Positions 9,320 through 17,958 of a stretch of DNA of 64,000 nucleotides are shown here, piece by piece. Below the pieces are notes generated by a model, which was given only the letters and a program-made list of their open reading frames with translations, made no database searches and had not been told where the DNA came from. The position numbers and the translations under genes were made by a program. The stretch is from Frigoribacterium sp. PhB24. Its GTDB lineage: Bacteria; Actinomycetota; Actinomycetes; Actinomycetales; Microbacteriaceae. The DNA is taken from the NCBI RefSeq assembly GCF_003755185.1, contig NZ_RKIC01000009.1:434001-498000 (forward strand), in the 5' to 3' direction. Position 1 is the first letter of the stretch, and each line of letters starts with the position of its first letter.

Positions 9320-11434
9320 TCAGACGTCGATACGGTCCCGGCTGAGGCCGGCACCCTCGATGATGAATTCCTTCCGTGGAGCGACGTCGTTGCCCATCAG
9401 CAGTTCGAACACGCGGGTCGCGTTCTCGGCGTCGTCGACCTTGACCCGCCTCAACATGCGGTTCTGACGTTCCATCGTCGTGGTGCGGAGTTGCTCCGCG
9501 TCCATCTCGCCAAGACCCTTGTAGCGCTGGATGGGGTCCTGGAACTTCTTGTTGGTGCGCTTGAGTCCCGCCAGGACACCGTGCAACTCTTTCTCGGAAT
9601 ACGTGTAGATGGTCTCGTTGGGCTTGCTCCCGGGGTGCATCACGACCACGCGGTGCAGCGGTGGAACCGCGGCGAAGACGCGACCCGCCTCGATCATCGG
9701 TCGCATGTACCGGAAGAACAGGGTGAGCAGGAGCGTCCGGATGTGGGCACCGTCCACGTCGGCGTCGCTCATGATGATGACCTTGCCGTAACGGGCGGCC
9801 TCGAGATCGAAGGACCGACCCGACCCGGCCCCCAACACCTGGATGATGGAGGCGCACTCGAGATTCGACAGCATGTCACTGACCGAGGCCTTCTGGACGT
9901 TGAGGATCTTGCCGCGGATCGGCAGGAGCGCCTGGAACTCGCTGTTGCGGGCGACCTTGGCCGTCCCGAGCGCGGAGTCGCCCTCGACGATGAACAGTTC
10001 GCTGTTCGCCACGTCGTTCGACCGGCAGTCGACGAGCTTGGCGGGAAGGGTCGAGTTCTCGAGGGCGTTCTTTCGACGCTGCGTCTCTTTGTGCGCCCTC
10101 GCGGCGATGCGGGTCTTCATCTCGGCCACGACCTTGTCGAGCACGAGGGCGGTCTGGGCCTTGTCCTCTCGTCGGGACGAGGAGAACAGCTTGGCGAACT
10201 CGGTGGCCACGACGTTGGCCACGATCGCGCGCACGGCGGGCGTGCCCAGGATCTCTTTCGTCTGCCCCTCGAACTGCGGCTCGGGCAGGCGGACGGTCAG
10301 CACGGCGGTGAGACCGGCGAGGACATCGTCCTTCTCGATCTTGTCGTTGCCGACCTTGAGTCGGCGGGCGTTGGCCTCGACCTGCTGGCGCACGAACTTC
10401 AGCAGGCCGGTCTCGAAGCCCGCCTGGTGGGAGCCACCCTTGGGAGTGGCGATGATGTTCACATAGCTGCGGAACACGGTCTCGTACCCCCCGCCCCAGC
10501 GCAGAGCGATGTCGACCTCGCACTCGCGCTCGAGTTCGGTGGCGATCATGGCGCCGCCGTCGGTGAGGACCGGCACCGTCTCGGTGTAGCTGCCTGACCC
10601 GGTGAGGCGCCACGTGTCGGTGACCGCGGTGTCGGGGGCGAGGAACTCGACGTACTCGCTGATGCCCCCGTCGAACCGGAAGGTGCTCTCGAGCGGGAAG
10701 CCGCCGTCGGTCAAGGAGCCGGAGCGCTCGTCTCGCAGCGTCAACGTGAGCCCCGGGATGAGGAACGCCGTCTGCCGAGCCCTGGCCGACAGCTCGTCGT
10801 TCTGGAACGAGGCCCCCCTGGTGAAGATCTGCCGATCGGCCCAGTACCGCACTCGGGTGCCGGTGACACCCCGTTTGGTCTTTCCCACCTCGCGGAGCAC
10901 ACTGCCGGAGACGAACGGGGTGAAGGGCGAATCGGGGGTGGGCTCGCCGTCGTCGTCGAAGGTGCCGGGCTCCCCGCGACGGAACGACATGGCGTAGGTC
11001 TTGCCGCCCCGGTCGACCTCGACATCGAGTCGCTCGGACAACGCGTTGACGACGGAGGCACCGACGCCGTGGAGGCCGCCCGACGACGTGTAGGAGCCGC
11101 CACCGAACTTGCCACCCGCGTGGAGCTTCGTGAAGACCACCTCGACGCCGCTGAGTCCCGTCTTGGGTTCGATGTCGACGGGAACACCGCGCCCGCTGTC
11201 TCGCACCTCGACGCTGTCGTCGGCATGCAGCACGACGTCGATCGTGTCGCCGTGCCCGCCGAGGGCCTCGTCCACCGAATTGTCGATGATCTCCCAGAGG
11301 CAGTGCATGAGACCACGGGAGTCGGTCGATCCGATGTACATGCCGGGACGTTTGCGAACGGCCTCGAGGCCCTCGAGCACCGAGAGGTGTCGGGCCGAGT
11401 AGTCGGAAGCCGGTGCGGACGAGGTGGGGGGCAT
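9320..11434 (-). CDS. parE: DNA topoisomerase IV subunit B
   Basis: ATPase subunit of topoisomerase IV, partner of ParC. The 704 residues show the GHKL ATP-binding site (EIIDNSVDEALGG; GRGVPVD; GGLHGVGASVVNALS), the transducer domain, and the TOPRIM domain with FIVEGDSALGTAK, PIRGKILNVQKA and the DADVDGAHIRTLLLT metal-binding motif. EGDSALG rather than the gyrase-like EGDSAGG, and the neighbouring parC, support ParE over GyrB. The gene starts at 11434 (MPPTSSAPASDYSARHL) and converges on parC across a shared terminator. Separate gyrA/gyrB would be expected elsewhere. Confidence 0.93.
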   Translation of the reverse strand: MPPTSSAPASDYSARHLSVLEGLEAVRKRPGMYIGSTDSRGLMHCLWEIIDNSVDEALGGHGDTIDVVLHADDSVEVRDSGRGVPVDIEPKTGLSGVEVVFTKLHAGGKFGGGSYTSSGGLHGVGASVVNALSERLDVEVDRGGKTYAMSFRRGEPGTFDDDGEPTPDSPFTPFVSGSVLREVGKTKRGVTGTRVRYWADRQIFTRGASFQNDELSARARQTAFLIPGLTLTLRDERSGSLTDGGFPLESTFRFDGGISEYVEFLAPDTAVTDTWRLTGSGSYTETVPVLTDGGAMIATELERECEVDIALRWGGGYETVFRSYVNIIATPKGGSHQAGFETGLLKFVRQQVEANARRLKVGNDKIEKDDVLAGLTAVLTVRLPEPQFEGQTKEILGTPAVRAIVANVVATEFAKLFSSSRREDKAQTALVLDKVVAEMKTRIAARAHKETQRRKNALENSTLPAKLVDCRSNDVANSELFIVEGDSALGTAKVARNSEFQALLPIRGKILNVQKASVSDMLSNLECASIIQVLGAGSGRSFDLEAARYGKVIIMSDADVDGAHIRTLLLTLFFRYMRPMIEAGRVFAAVPPLHRVVVMHPGSKPNETIYTYSEKELHGVLAGLKRTNKKFQDPIQRYKGLGEMDAEQLRTTTMERQNRMLRRVKVDDAENATRVFELLMGNDVAPRKEFIIEGAGLSRDRIDV

Positions 11435-11657
11435 GGTTCTCCAGGAAAGCCCGCAGTCGTCATACGACGACGGGAATGCGGGGAGGCGGTCGCCGGGTTA
11501 CAGACTATCGAGGGCCGCCGACACGGCGGCTTCGACACTCGAAGGTCCGATCTTCGCTACGCGATGAGCGAAATCAGGGACCGATGTCACGCAATGCCGA
11601 CCTCGGCGTGTTTTGATGAGTGTTCACCCACCGCACCACCGTCAGGAGGAGCATCAC

Positions 11658-11885
11658 ATGACTCAGATGGCCACCGACCAGACCGCCGTCGACGAGCTCG
11701 GCTCCCGCTATCAGTTGAGCGCCGCGGACCGCTGCGACAGCTGCGGAGCCCAGGCGTACATCCGCGCGACCATGGCCACCGGCGAACTCCTCTTCTGCGC
11801 CCACCACGGCGCGAAGTTCAAGGAGAAGCTGCAGCCAACCGCCATCGAATGGCTCGACGAGAGCTCCAAGCTCCTCGCCCACTGA
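11658..11885 (+). CDS. DUF7455-type small zinc-binding protein
   Basis: A 75-residue conserved actinobacterial protein. A CDSCG pair and, about 25 residues on, a FCAHHG motif give a probable Cys-x2-Cys ... Cys-x2-His zinc site. The start at 11658 (MTQMATDQTAVDEL) is set by an excellent AGGAGGA ribosome site eight bases upstream. The gene stands alone between parE (divergent) and the terminator at 11923. Function is unknown. The 223 bases upstream, shared with parE, hold both promoters but no clear consensus elements. Confidence 0.82.
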   Translation: MTQMATDQTAVDELGSRYQLSAADRCDSCGAQAYIRATMATGELLFCAHHGAKFKEKLQPTAIEWLDESSKLLAH

Positions 11886-11922
11886 GGCACCGGGTCGCCC
11901 CGGACCACAGCCCAGGGCGACG

Positions 11923-11969
11923 ACACGACGAAGGCCCCGCATCCGATCGATGCGGGGCCTTCGTCGTGT
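11923..11969. terminator. Terminator shared by the DUF7455 gene and gatD
   Basis: A perfect 21-base-pair stem (11923-11943 against 11949-11969) with a five-base loop CGATC. It sits between the stop of the small zinc protein (11885) and the convergent end of gatD (11987) and can act in both directions. Confidence 0.85.
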
Positions 11970-11986
11970 GACCGGCTTCGAAGTCG

Positions 11987-12739
11987 TCACATGGCCTTGA
12001 ACGAACGCTCGAGGTTGTCGGCTATCACCTTCTGTGAGGCGGCCGCGTACTCGTCGAGCTTCACATGCCCTTCGCCCGGCGAGTACGAGATCATCCGCCG
12101 GCTCAGCGCGACCCGGAGCACCCGGTCGGTCAGAGCGGGATTGAGCGGCAGGACCGGACCCTTGAGTTGTGTGCCGAACGAGACCCCGCGCCGTACTCCC
12201 TCTCGGCCGTCGCCGTTACCGCCTCCGTAGACCACGGCCCCGAACGGTTCGGCACCCGCGCCGAGTTCGAGGTGTGCGGCATGGTCCTCGAAGCCGAACA
12301 GGGTGATCTCGTCACCCTGGTAATCGGTCGTCACCTGCAGGTAGTTCGTCCGGCGAGGAGCTCCGCGGCGGACGAGGGCGTCGAAGAAACCGACTCCCTC
12401 GACGGACTCGCCGTCGACGTCCTCGACACCGCGGCTCAGGAGCTCGAGGCCGCCTCCCACCGCCACGACCGGGACACCCGAGGCGGCGAACGACTCGAGA
12501 GCCGGCGCGAGGCGACGAGCGTCTGCGGCGACGGCCCGGACGCCGGACAGGGGACCGTGCCCCACCACGACCACGTCCGCGACGGTCGGCGTCTCATCAC
12601 CTACGCGGTATTCGAGGACGGTGCTCTCGACCCCGGCCCGGTGCGCACGGACGGCCAGCGACGTCACGTTGCCCCGATCGCCGCTCACGCCGAGCTCTTC
12701 CGGGTAGAGATGAACGATTCGGAGGACGTCGTCGCTCAC
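11987..12739 (-). CDS. gatD: GatD-like glutamine amidotransferase-fold protein lacking its catalytic residues
   Basis: In other bacteria GatD hydrolyses glutamine and hands ammonia to MurT, which amidates the alpha-carboxyl of D-Glu in lipid II. This 250-residue protein has the class I amidotransferase fold: HLYPEELGVSGDRGN at the N-terminus, VVVVGHGPLSGVRA, GVPVVAVGGGLELLS, and GTQLKGPVLPLNPALTDRVL. The normal nucleophile motif reads CGG; here the codon at 12455-12457 is GGA, giving Gly95. The catalytic His of the GxxLHGP motif is Lys193 (codon 12161-12163). No cysteine occurs anywhere in the protein, so glutaminase activity is not expected. The GTG start at 12739 overlaps the murT stop by 4 bases. 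The frame is intact and the fold conserved, so I read it as retained with a changed role, not as decaying. Confidence 0.88.
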   Translation of the reverse strand: MSDDVLRIVHLYPEELGVSGDRGNVTSLAVRAHRAGVESTVLEYRVGDETPTVADVVVVGHGPLSGVRAVAADARRLAPALESFAASGVPVVAVGGGLELLSRGVEDVDGESVEGVGFFDALVRRGAPRRTNYLQVTTDYQGDEITLFGFEDHAAHLELGAGAEPFGAVVYGGGNGDGREGVRRGVSFGTQLKGPVLPLNPALTDRVLRVALSRRMISYSPGEGHVKLDEYAAASQKVIADNLERSFKAM

Positions 12740-13995
12740 GCGGTCTTCTCCAGGTCGGGGTGGCCGAGGATGCGGCGGGCCAGCATCATCTGCTCGTAGT
12801 TCGTCACGAAATGCTTCGTGTTGTCGCTCGGGGACGGGAGCGCCCGCATGAGGCGAATCGCTTTCGAGATGTCCTCTTCGATCACGTGAACGGGGATGCC
12901 CTCGTGCTCGAGTCGCAAGGCCAACTGCCAGGCCTTCGCGCCCGCCAGGACGTCGACGTGGTCCAGGTGCGAGAAGTCGATGTCGTAGATCCACGAGATG
13001 TCGGGCGTGCCCTCGTCGATGGCCAACATGACCTGCTCGACGCCCTGCGGGAGCGCATCGAGGTTCAGCTGGAGGCTCGCCGCGTTCTTGAACATGATGA
13101 ACTCGGCTTCGTCGGCACCCAGGGACATGCGCTCTCCGCGACCGTAGGCCGGCTTCATGCTCTCGAAAGCTCGACGCACGGCCGCAGGATCGACCGGGTG
13201 CCCCAGGACCACAGAGGCTGTCTGGAGCGCTGCCGCGGCGTCGACCGCGTAGTGCAGACCGCGCGCCGGAAGCCGGACGTCGATCGGCGTGCCCGAGACC
13301 GTGATGGTGGCACCCGTGCCCGTGAGGGCGGTCACCTCGGTCTCGGCGGTCAACGAGGCGTCGGCCTCACGGCTGAAGTCGTGAGCGTTCTGAAGACCGT
13401 TGGGTGACGCCGAGACGACCTCGGGCGAGGCGCCGAAGCGGCTCACGGTCTGGCGGCCGACGGCTTGGTACGGGCCGAGGTGCTGGTCGTCGCGGTTCGT
13501 CACGACCGCGACAGTGGCCTCGGCAGCCGTGTCGGTCATCATCGTGCCGACCCGCTCGGTCTCGAAGAACCGGTACAGCTGGTCGACCTGCACGTTCAGC
13601 ATGAGGACGGTCGAGGGGTGCAGGGACTTCGTCAACTCGACGGCGAACGCCTCGTCGACCTCGATCACCCCGATGTCGTCGCGGACGCGGCCGAATGGAG
13701 TCACCTCGCGGAGGAAGGCCGACGCGATGCCCTGGGGCAGATTGGCGCCCGTCGGGTTCGTGAACACCTTGAGTCCGTGGGCGCGAAGCGTCTCGGTGAG
13801 CATCATCGTGGTCGTCGACTTGCCGTTCGACCCCAGCACGAACACGACACCGCGCTCGAACTGGGACGAGACGTGCGTGAGGAAATCGGGAGCGAGCTTC
13901 AGGACTGTCTGCCCCGGGTACGCGGACCCACCACCCCGGAGCCGGGCGACCGCCCGGACGAGGCGGCCGGCCAGCACGGGGACCAGGTAGCGCAC
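12736..13995 (-). CDS. murT: MurT-like Mur ligase (lipid II D-Glu alpha-carboxyl-activating subunit)
   Basis: MurT uses ATP to activate the alpha-carboxyl of D-Glu in the lipid II stem. The 419-residue protein has the Mur-ligase P-loop LGSNGKSTTTMM (residues 54-65), the central-domain segments VIEVDEAF and TNRDDQHLG, and a C-terminal MurT domain with YGRGERM and DISWIYDIDF, the region that contacts GatD. S. aureus-type MurT has a four-cysteine zinc ribbon inserted in the central domain; this protein has no cysteine at all and a shortened segment there. The GTG start at 13995 lies four bases after the rpoD stop, so rpoD, murT and gatD may be cotranscribed. The altered GatD partner suggests the acceptor may no longer be ammonia. 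Confidence 0.88.
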   Translation of the reverse strand: MRYLVPVLAGRLVRAVARLRGGGSAYPGQTVLKLAPDFLTHVSSQFERGVVFVLGSNGKSTTTMMLTETLRAHGLKVFTNPTGANLPQGIASAFLREVTPFGRVRDDIGVIEVDEAFAVELTKSLHPSTVLMLNVQVDQLYRFFETERVGTMMTDTAAEATVAVVTNRDDQHLGPYQAVGRQTVSRFGASPEVVSASPNGLQNAHDFSREADASLTAETEVTALTGTGATITVSGTPIDVRLPARGLHYAVDAAAALQTASVVLGHPVDPAAVRRAFESMKPAYGRGERMSLGADEAEFIMFKNAASLQLNLDALPQGVEQVMLAIDEGTPDISWIYDIDFSHLDHVDVLAGAKAWQLALRLEHEGIPVHVIEEDISKAIRLMRALPSPSDNTKHFVTNYEQMMLARRILGHPDLEKTA

Positions 13996-13999
13996 GGGC

Positions 14000-15262
14000 T
14001 TACTCGAGGTAGTCGCGGAGCGACTGCGATCGCGACGGGTGGCGGAGCTTGGCCATCGTCTTGGACTCGATCTGGCGGATGCGCTCGCGCGTCACGCCGA
14101 ACGTGTCGCCGATCTGGTCGAGGGTCTTCGGCATGCCGTCACCGAGCCCGAAGCGCATGCGGATGACGCCGGCCTCGCGCTCGGAGAGGCTGTCGAGCAG
14201 CGACTCGAGCTGCTTCTGCAGCATCGTGAAGCCGACGGCGTCGGCCGGCACGACCGCCTCGGTGTCCTCGATGAGGTCACCGAACTCGCTGTCACCGTCT
14301 TCACCCAGGGGCGTGTGCAGCGAGATGGGCTCGCGACCGTACTTCTGGACCTCGACGACCTTCTCGGGCGTCATGTCGAGTTCACGCGAGAGCTCTTCGG
14401 GCGTGGGCTCGCGACCGAGGTCCTGCAGCATCTGGCGCTGGACGCGGGCGAGCTTGTTGATGACCTCGACCATGTGCACCGGGATGCGGATGGTCCGGGC
14501 CTGGTCGGCCATGGCACGCGTGATGGCCTGACGGATCCACCACGTGGCGTAGGTCGAGAATTTGAAGCCCTTGGTGTAGTCGAATTTCTCGACGGCCCTG
14601 ATCAGCCCCAGGTTGCCCTCTTGGATCAGGTCGAGGAACTGCATGCCACGGCCGGTGTAACGCTTGGCGAGGCTGACGACGAGTCGGAGGTTGGCACCGA
14701 GCAGGTGGCTCTTGGCCCGTTGACCGTCGCGGGACACCCAGCGCAGCTCGCGCTCGAGTTCACGGCTCAGACCGGTGCTGTTGGCGAGCTTGTCGTCGGC
14801 GAAGAGACCCGCTTCGATGCGCATGGCGAGCTCGACCTCTTCGGCCGCGTTCAGCAGGGCGACCTTGCCGATCTGCTTCAGGTAGTCCTTGACCGGGTCG
14901 GCCGTCGCCCCCGTGATGGTCGTCGAGTAGACGGGCATCTCGTCGTCGTCGTCCTGCGAGATGACGAGCGCGCCCGTCGGGAGGACCTCGGGGGCGGCCT
15001 TCGTGCCCTCGCCGTCGGCGTCGTCGGCGGCGGCGGCCGGGTCGACGGCGGCCTCGCTGTCGACCTCGTCGTCAGCCGGTTCGGCCGCGGCGGCCTTCTT
15101 GGCGGCTGCCGTCTTGGCCGGAGCCTTGGTCGTCGCCTTCTTGGCGGGAGCTCTCTTGGCCGGTGCCTTCTTGGCGGCGGGGGCCGTGGTCTCGGCCTCG
15201 ACGGCCGTGTCGTCGGTCACGGCCTCGTCAGGGGCCGTGGTCGCTTTGCTGCGTGTAGCCAT
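14000..15262 (-). CDS. rpoD: RNA polymerase primary sigma factor
   Basis: The housekeeping sigma-70 factor (SigA/HrdB/RpoD). Of 420 residues, 1 to about 110 are a low-complexity Lys/Ala-rich then acidic N-terminus, with repeated AKKAPAKR-type units typical of actinobacterial primary sigmas. Region 1.2 begins at [13 protein letters not shown]; region 2 includes [20 protein letters not shown] and [21 protein letters not shown]; region 3 starts at [16 protein letters not shown]; region 4 ends with [20 protein letters not shown]. The ATG at 15262 follows GAAAGGTG. The 240 bases upstream contain a TTGACA on the minus strand, but no clear -10 partner. The murT start is only four bases downstream. 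Confidence 0.95.
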   Translation of the reverse strand: MATRSKATTAPDEAVTDDTAVEAETTAPAAKKAPAKRAPAKKATTKAPAKTAAAKKAAAAEPADDEVDSEAAVDPAAAADDADGEGTKAAPEVLPTGALVISQDDDDEMPVYSTTITGATADPVKDYLKQIGKVALLNAAEEVELAMRIEAGLFADDKLANSTGLSRELERELRWVSRDGQRAKSHLLGANLRLVVSLAKRYTGRGMQFLDLIQEGNLGLIRAVEKFDYTKGFKFSTYATWWIRQAITRAMADQARTIRIPVHMVEVINKLARVQRQMLQDLGREPTPEELSRELDMTPEKVVEVQKYGREPISLHTPLGEDGDSEFGDLIEDTEAVVPADAVGFTMLQKQLESLLDSLSEREAGVIRMRFGLGDGMPKTLDQIGDTFGVTRERIRQIESKTMAKLRHPSRSQSLRDYLE

Positions 15263-15502
15263 GCGAACACCTTTCAGTTCTCGGTACGTTCCGGACCTGA
15301 CGCGATCGTCGCGTTCACGTGCGCCGGTGGGGACGTCGACCGGCACTGGGCGTCGGCCGAATTCGGGCAGTACGAGGACCCATGTCAAGTCCTCGATCGA
15401 TTGCGCGACGGCTGTGCCGACTCGTGAACTCGATCGATGGACATGAACGGGTCCGTATCCCATTATTGCACGTCCACAGGGAGCCGGACGACGCGGGCCG
15501 CT

Positions 15503-16861
15503 TCAGGCGATCGGCCCCCGCCGGGTGCGACGGCGTGCGGCCTGCCATCTCCTGTTCAGGGCAACCCAGAGGGGAGCCACCTCTATTCCCTCTTCGAGGC
15601 GCAGACCCCGGCGTGTCCGCCGGCGCTCGACGAGCAAGGCCACCACACCACCGCCGACCACCACGTACTGGACGAGGAGCGCGATGCGGAACGACTCGAA
15701 CGCGAAGAGGTCGCTCGGCTGTCCCGAGGCGATGCGGACCGCGTCGAGCCGGTCGAGGACGACACCGATCAGGAACATCATGACGAAGCTCGCCAGGAAG
15801 CCACCGACGTTGACCACGCCGTTGGCCACACCGAGGCTGCGCAGCGGATTGAAGGTCCGCGCGAAGTCGAAGCCGATCAGCGAACCCGGTCCGCCCACCC
15901 CGAGGACGACGACGAGCACGTAGGCCAGCCAGTGCGGCGGAGTCCCGGGCCACGCCAGCAACATCGTCCAGACCACGGCAAGCACCGTGACGATGCCGAG
16001 CACGAGGTTGGACCGTCGCATCGGGTACCGAGCGACCAGCAGCCCGAGCACCGGCCCTGCGACGACTCCCGACAGGACCAGCAGCGAGAGCATGCCCGAG
16101 GCCTCGCCGGTCGAGAAGCCGAGACCGCCCACGAGCAAGGGGACGCCCCACAGCAGACTGAACACGGTGCCCGACGATTGGGTCACGAAGTGCGACCAGA
16201 ACCCCAACCGCGTCCCCGGACGACGCACGCTCTGTCCGAGCTGTCGACCCGCGTCGGCCCAACTGACGCCTCCCCCGGATCGCACGCGACCGGTCGGTGA
16301 TTCTTTCACGACCGACACCACCACGACGGCGGCGACGACCGACAGGGAGGCTGCGCTCAAGAAGGCGGGACCCCACCCCGCCCCGTGGAGGACGATGGAG
16401 AGCGGCACGGCCGACAGCACCTGGCCGAGTTGTCCGACGTTGCCGGTCCACTGCGACACCTGCGGCAGGATCGGACCACGGAACCACGACGGCAGCAGCC
16501 GGATCACCGAGATGAAGGTCATCGCGTCGCCGGCGCCGACGAGCACGCGACCCACGACGGCGACGCCGATGGTCGGTGGAGAGAAAGCCACGACGAGTTG
16601 ACCTGCGGCCAGCAGGACGGCTCCGGCGACGATCAGCCTCTTGGGTCCCACCCGGTCGAGCAACACGCCGACCGGGATCTGTAGGCCGGCGTAGACGACG
16701 AGCTGGACGACGGCGAGCGTCGACAGGGTCGACGCCGAGACGCCGAAGAGGTGCTGCGCCTCGACACCCGAGACTCCGAGCGACGAGCGCTGCAGGACGG
16801 CGACGACGTACGCGAAGACGGCGGCTCCCCAGACGATCCAGGCGCGTGCGGAGTTCACCAC
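15503..16861 (-). CDS. Major facilitator superfamily transporter
   Basis: A 452-residue inner-membrane carrier with about 12 hydrophobic helices. The MFS signature between helices 2 and 3 reads GVLLDRVGPKRLI, and the second half repeats it less clearly. The C-terminus is basic (RRRTRRG repeats) and probably cytoplasmic. Substrate cannot be named: the protein resembles nitrate/sugar-phosphate-like MFS families only in general topology. GTG start at 16861, with a second in-frame GTG immediately after. It is transcribed toward rpoD, with about 240 bases between. Confidence 0.82.
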   Translation of the reverse strand: MVNSARAWIVWGAAVFAYVVAVLQRSSLGVSGVEAQHLFGVSASTLSTLAVVQLVVYAGLQIPVGVLLDRVGPKRLIVAGAVLLAAGQLVVAFSPPTIGVAVVGRVLVGAGDAMTFISVIRLLPSWFRGPILPQVSQWTGNVGQLGQVLSAVPLSIVLHGAGWGPAFLSAASLSVVAAVVVVSVVKESPTGRVRSGGGVSWADAGRQLGQSVRRPGTRLGFWSHFVTQSSGTVFSLLWGVPLLVGGLGFSTGEASGMLSLLVLSGVVAGPVLGLLVARYPMRRSNLVLGIVTVLAVVWTMLLAWPGTPPHWLAYVLVVVLGVGGPGSLIGFDFARTFNPLRSLGVANGVVNVGGFLASFVMMFLIGVVLDRLDAVRIASGQPSDLFAFESFRIALLVQYVVVGGGVVALLVERRRTRRGLRLEEGIEVAPLWVALNRRWQAARRRTRRGPIA

Positions 16862-16946
16862 GCGACACTAGCCGATCGAGGGCCGGCTACCGGCCCGCAC
16901 CTCCCGCCGTCCAGGACCGGAACGGGCCCGGGAGGCGCGGACTCGG

Positions 16947-17882
16947 TCAGGAGGGGACGTCACCCTCGCCGTCGACCCGCCGCGTGGCCAGGAACTTCTC
17001 CAACTCGGCGGCCAAGGCGTCGGCCGAGGGCACCTGGCCGTCCTGATCGGTCAGCGGGGACGGAAGGGGATTGCCCTGCATGTAGGTGTCGTGGCGCTCT
17101 TCGAGCGTGGCGACGAGGCGTGAGAGCTCGTGGTTGCCGGCGACCTGCTCGTCGACCTTCACCATGAAGTCGCGACCTTCTTCGCGAAGGCGGTCGGTCG
17201 GGAAGATCAGCCCGGTCGCGGCGCTGATGCTCGAGAGGGCCGCGACGGCGGCGTCGGGGAACTCCGTGTCGGCCAGGTAGTGCGGCACCAACAGGACGAA
17301 CCCCGTGGTGGGGTGCCCCGTCTCGCCGAGACGGTGCTCGACGAGGTGCAGCGCGTTCGCCGGGGCCTGCGTGACGGGCTTCCACACGGACATCGCCTCG
17401 ACCAGGTCTGAGCGGTTGCCGCTGACCGTGACCCCGATCGGGCGCGTGTGCGGCACGGGCATGGGGATCGAATGCACCCAGGTCGTGGTCGACACGCGGT
17501 AGCGCTCGACGAGTTGCACGACGGCCGCGGTGAAACGCTGCCACTGGAAGTCGGGTTCGAAGCCCGCGAGGAGCAGGAACTGTTGACCGAGGTCGTCTCG
17601 GACGAGATACAGGGAGAGGGTCGAGGGTTCGATCTCGGAGATGTGGTCCTGGTCGAATGTGAAGGTGGGACGACGAGCCCGGTAGTCGAGGAGCTCGTCG
17701 GCGTCGAAGGACGCCACGAGGGTGTGGCCGAGCGTGTCGAGGACGTACTCCGCCAGCTGACTCACCGCCGAACCCGCGTCGGCGAACCCGGTCAAACCGG
17801 CGACGAGCGGCAGGCCTTCGGGCACGCCGTCGGCGTCGGGGGCGATGTCGTAGAGAGCTGCGGGGTCGTGCATATCGTCCAT
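16947..17882 (-). CDS. PAC2 family protein (proteasome assembly chaperone 2-like)
   Basis: A 311-residue protein of the PAC2 family, named for eukaryotic proteasome assembly chaperones; in Actinobacteria the role is not well defined. Diagnostic features are GLTGFADAGSAVSQLAEYVL, YRARRPTFTFDQDHI, the SIPMPVPHTRP block and GNRSDLV. A hydrophobic-rich but soluble alpha/beta fold is expected; no signal or TM helix is seen. The start at 17882 (MDDMHDP) is used; an ATG three codons earlier is possible. It is divergent from pepA with 76 bases between. Confidence 0.85.
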   Translation of the reverse strand: MDDMHDPAALYDIAPDADGVPEGLPLVAGLTGFADAGSAVSQLAEYVLDTLGHTLVASFDADELLDYRARRPTFTFDQDHISEIEPSTLSLYLVRDDLGQQFLLLAGFEPDFQWQRFTAAVVQLVERYRVSTTTWVHSIPMPVPHTRPIGVTVSGNRSDLVEAMSVWKPVTQAPANALHLVEHRLGETGHPTTGFVLLVPHYLADTEFPDAAVAALSSISAATGLIFPTDRLREEGRDFMVKVDEQVAGNHELSRLVATLEERHDTYMQGNPLPSPLTDQDGQVPSADALAAELEKFLATRRVDGEGDVPS

Positions 17883-17958
17883 GCTAGGCATCGGGCGTCG
17901 ACGAGAGGGCCGGTGACCACGTGCCGAGAGCGAACAGCACGGTCGATACGATGGGCCG

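Noticed and set aside
15355-15400. TTGACA on the minus strand upstream of rpoD as a promoter
   Set aside because: A good -35 but no acceptable -10 at 16-18 bases; not listed as a feature.
14039-15427. Plus-strand open frame antisense to rpoD
   Set aside because: Mirror of rpoD's third-position GC bias; sigma-factor regions are clear on the other strand.
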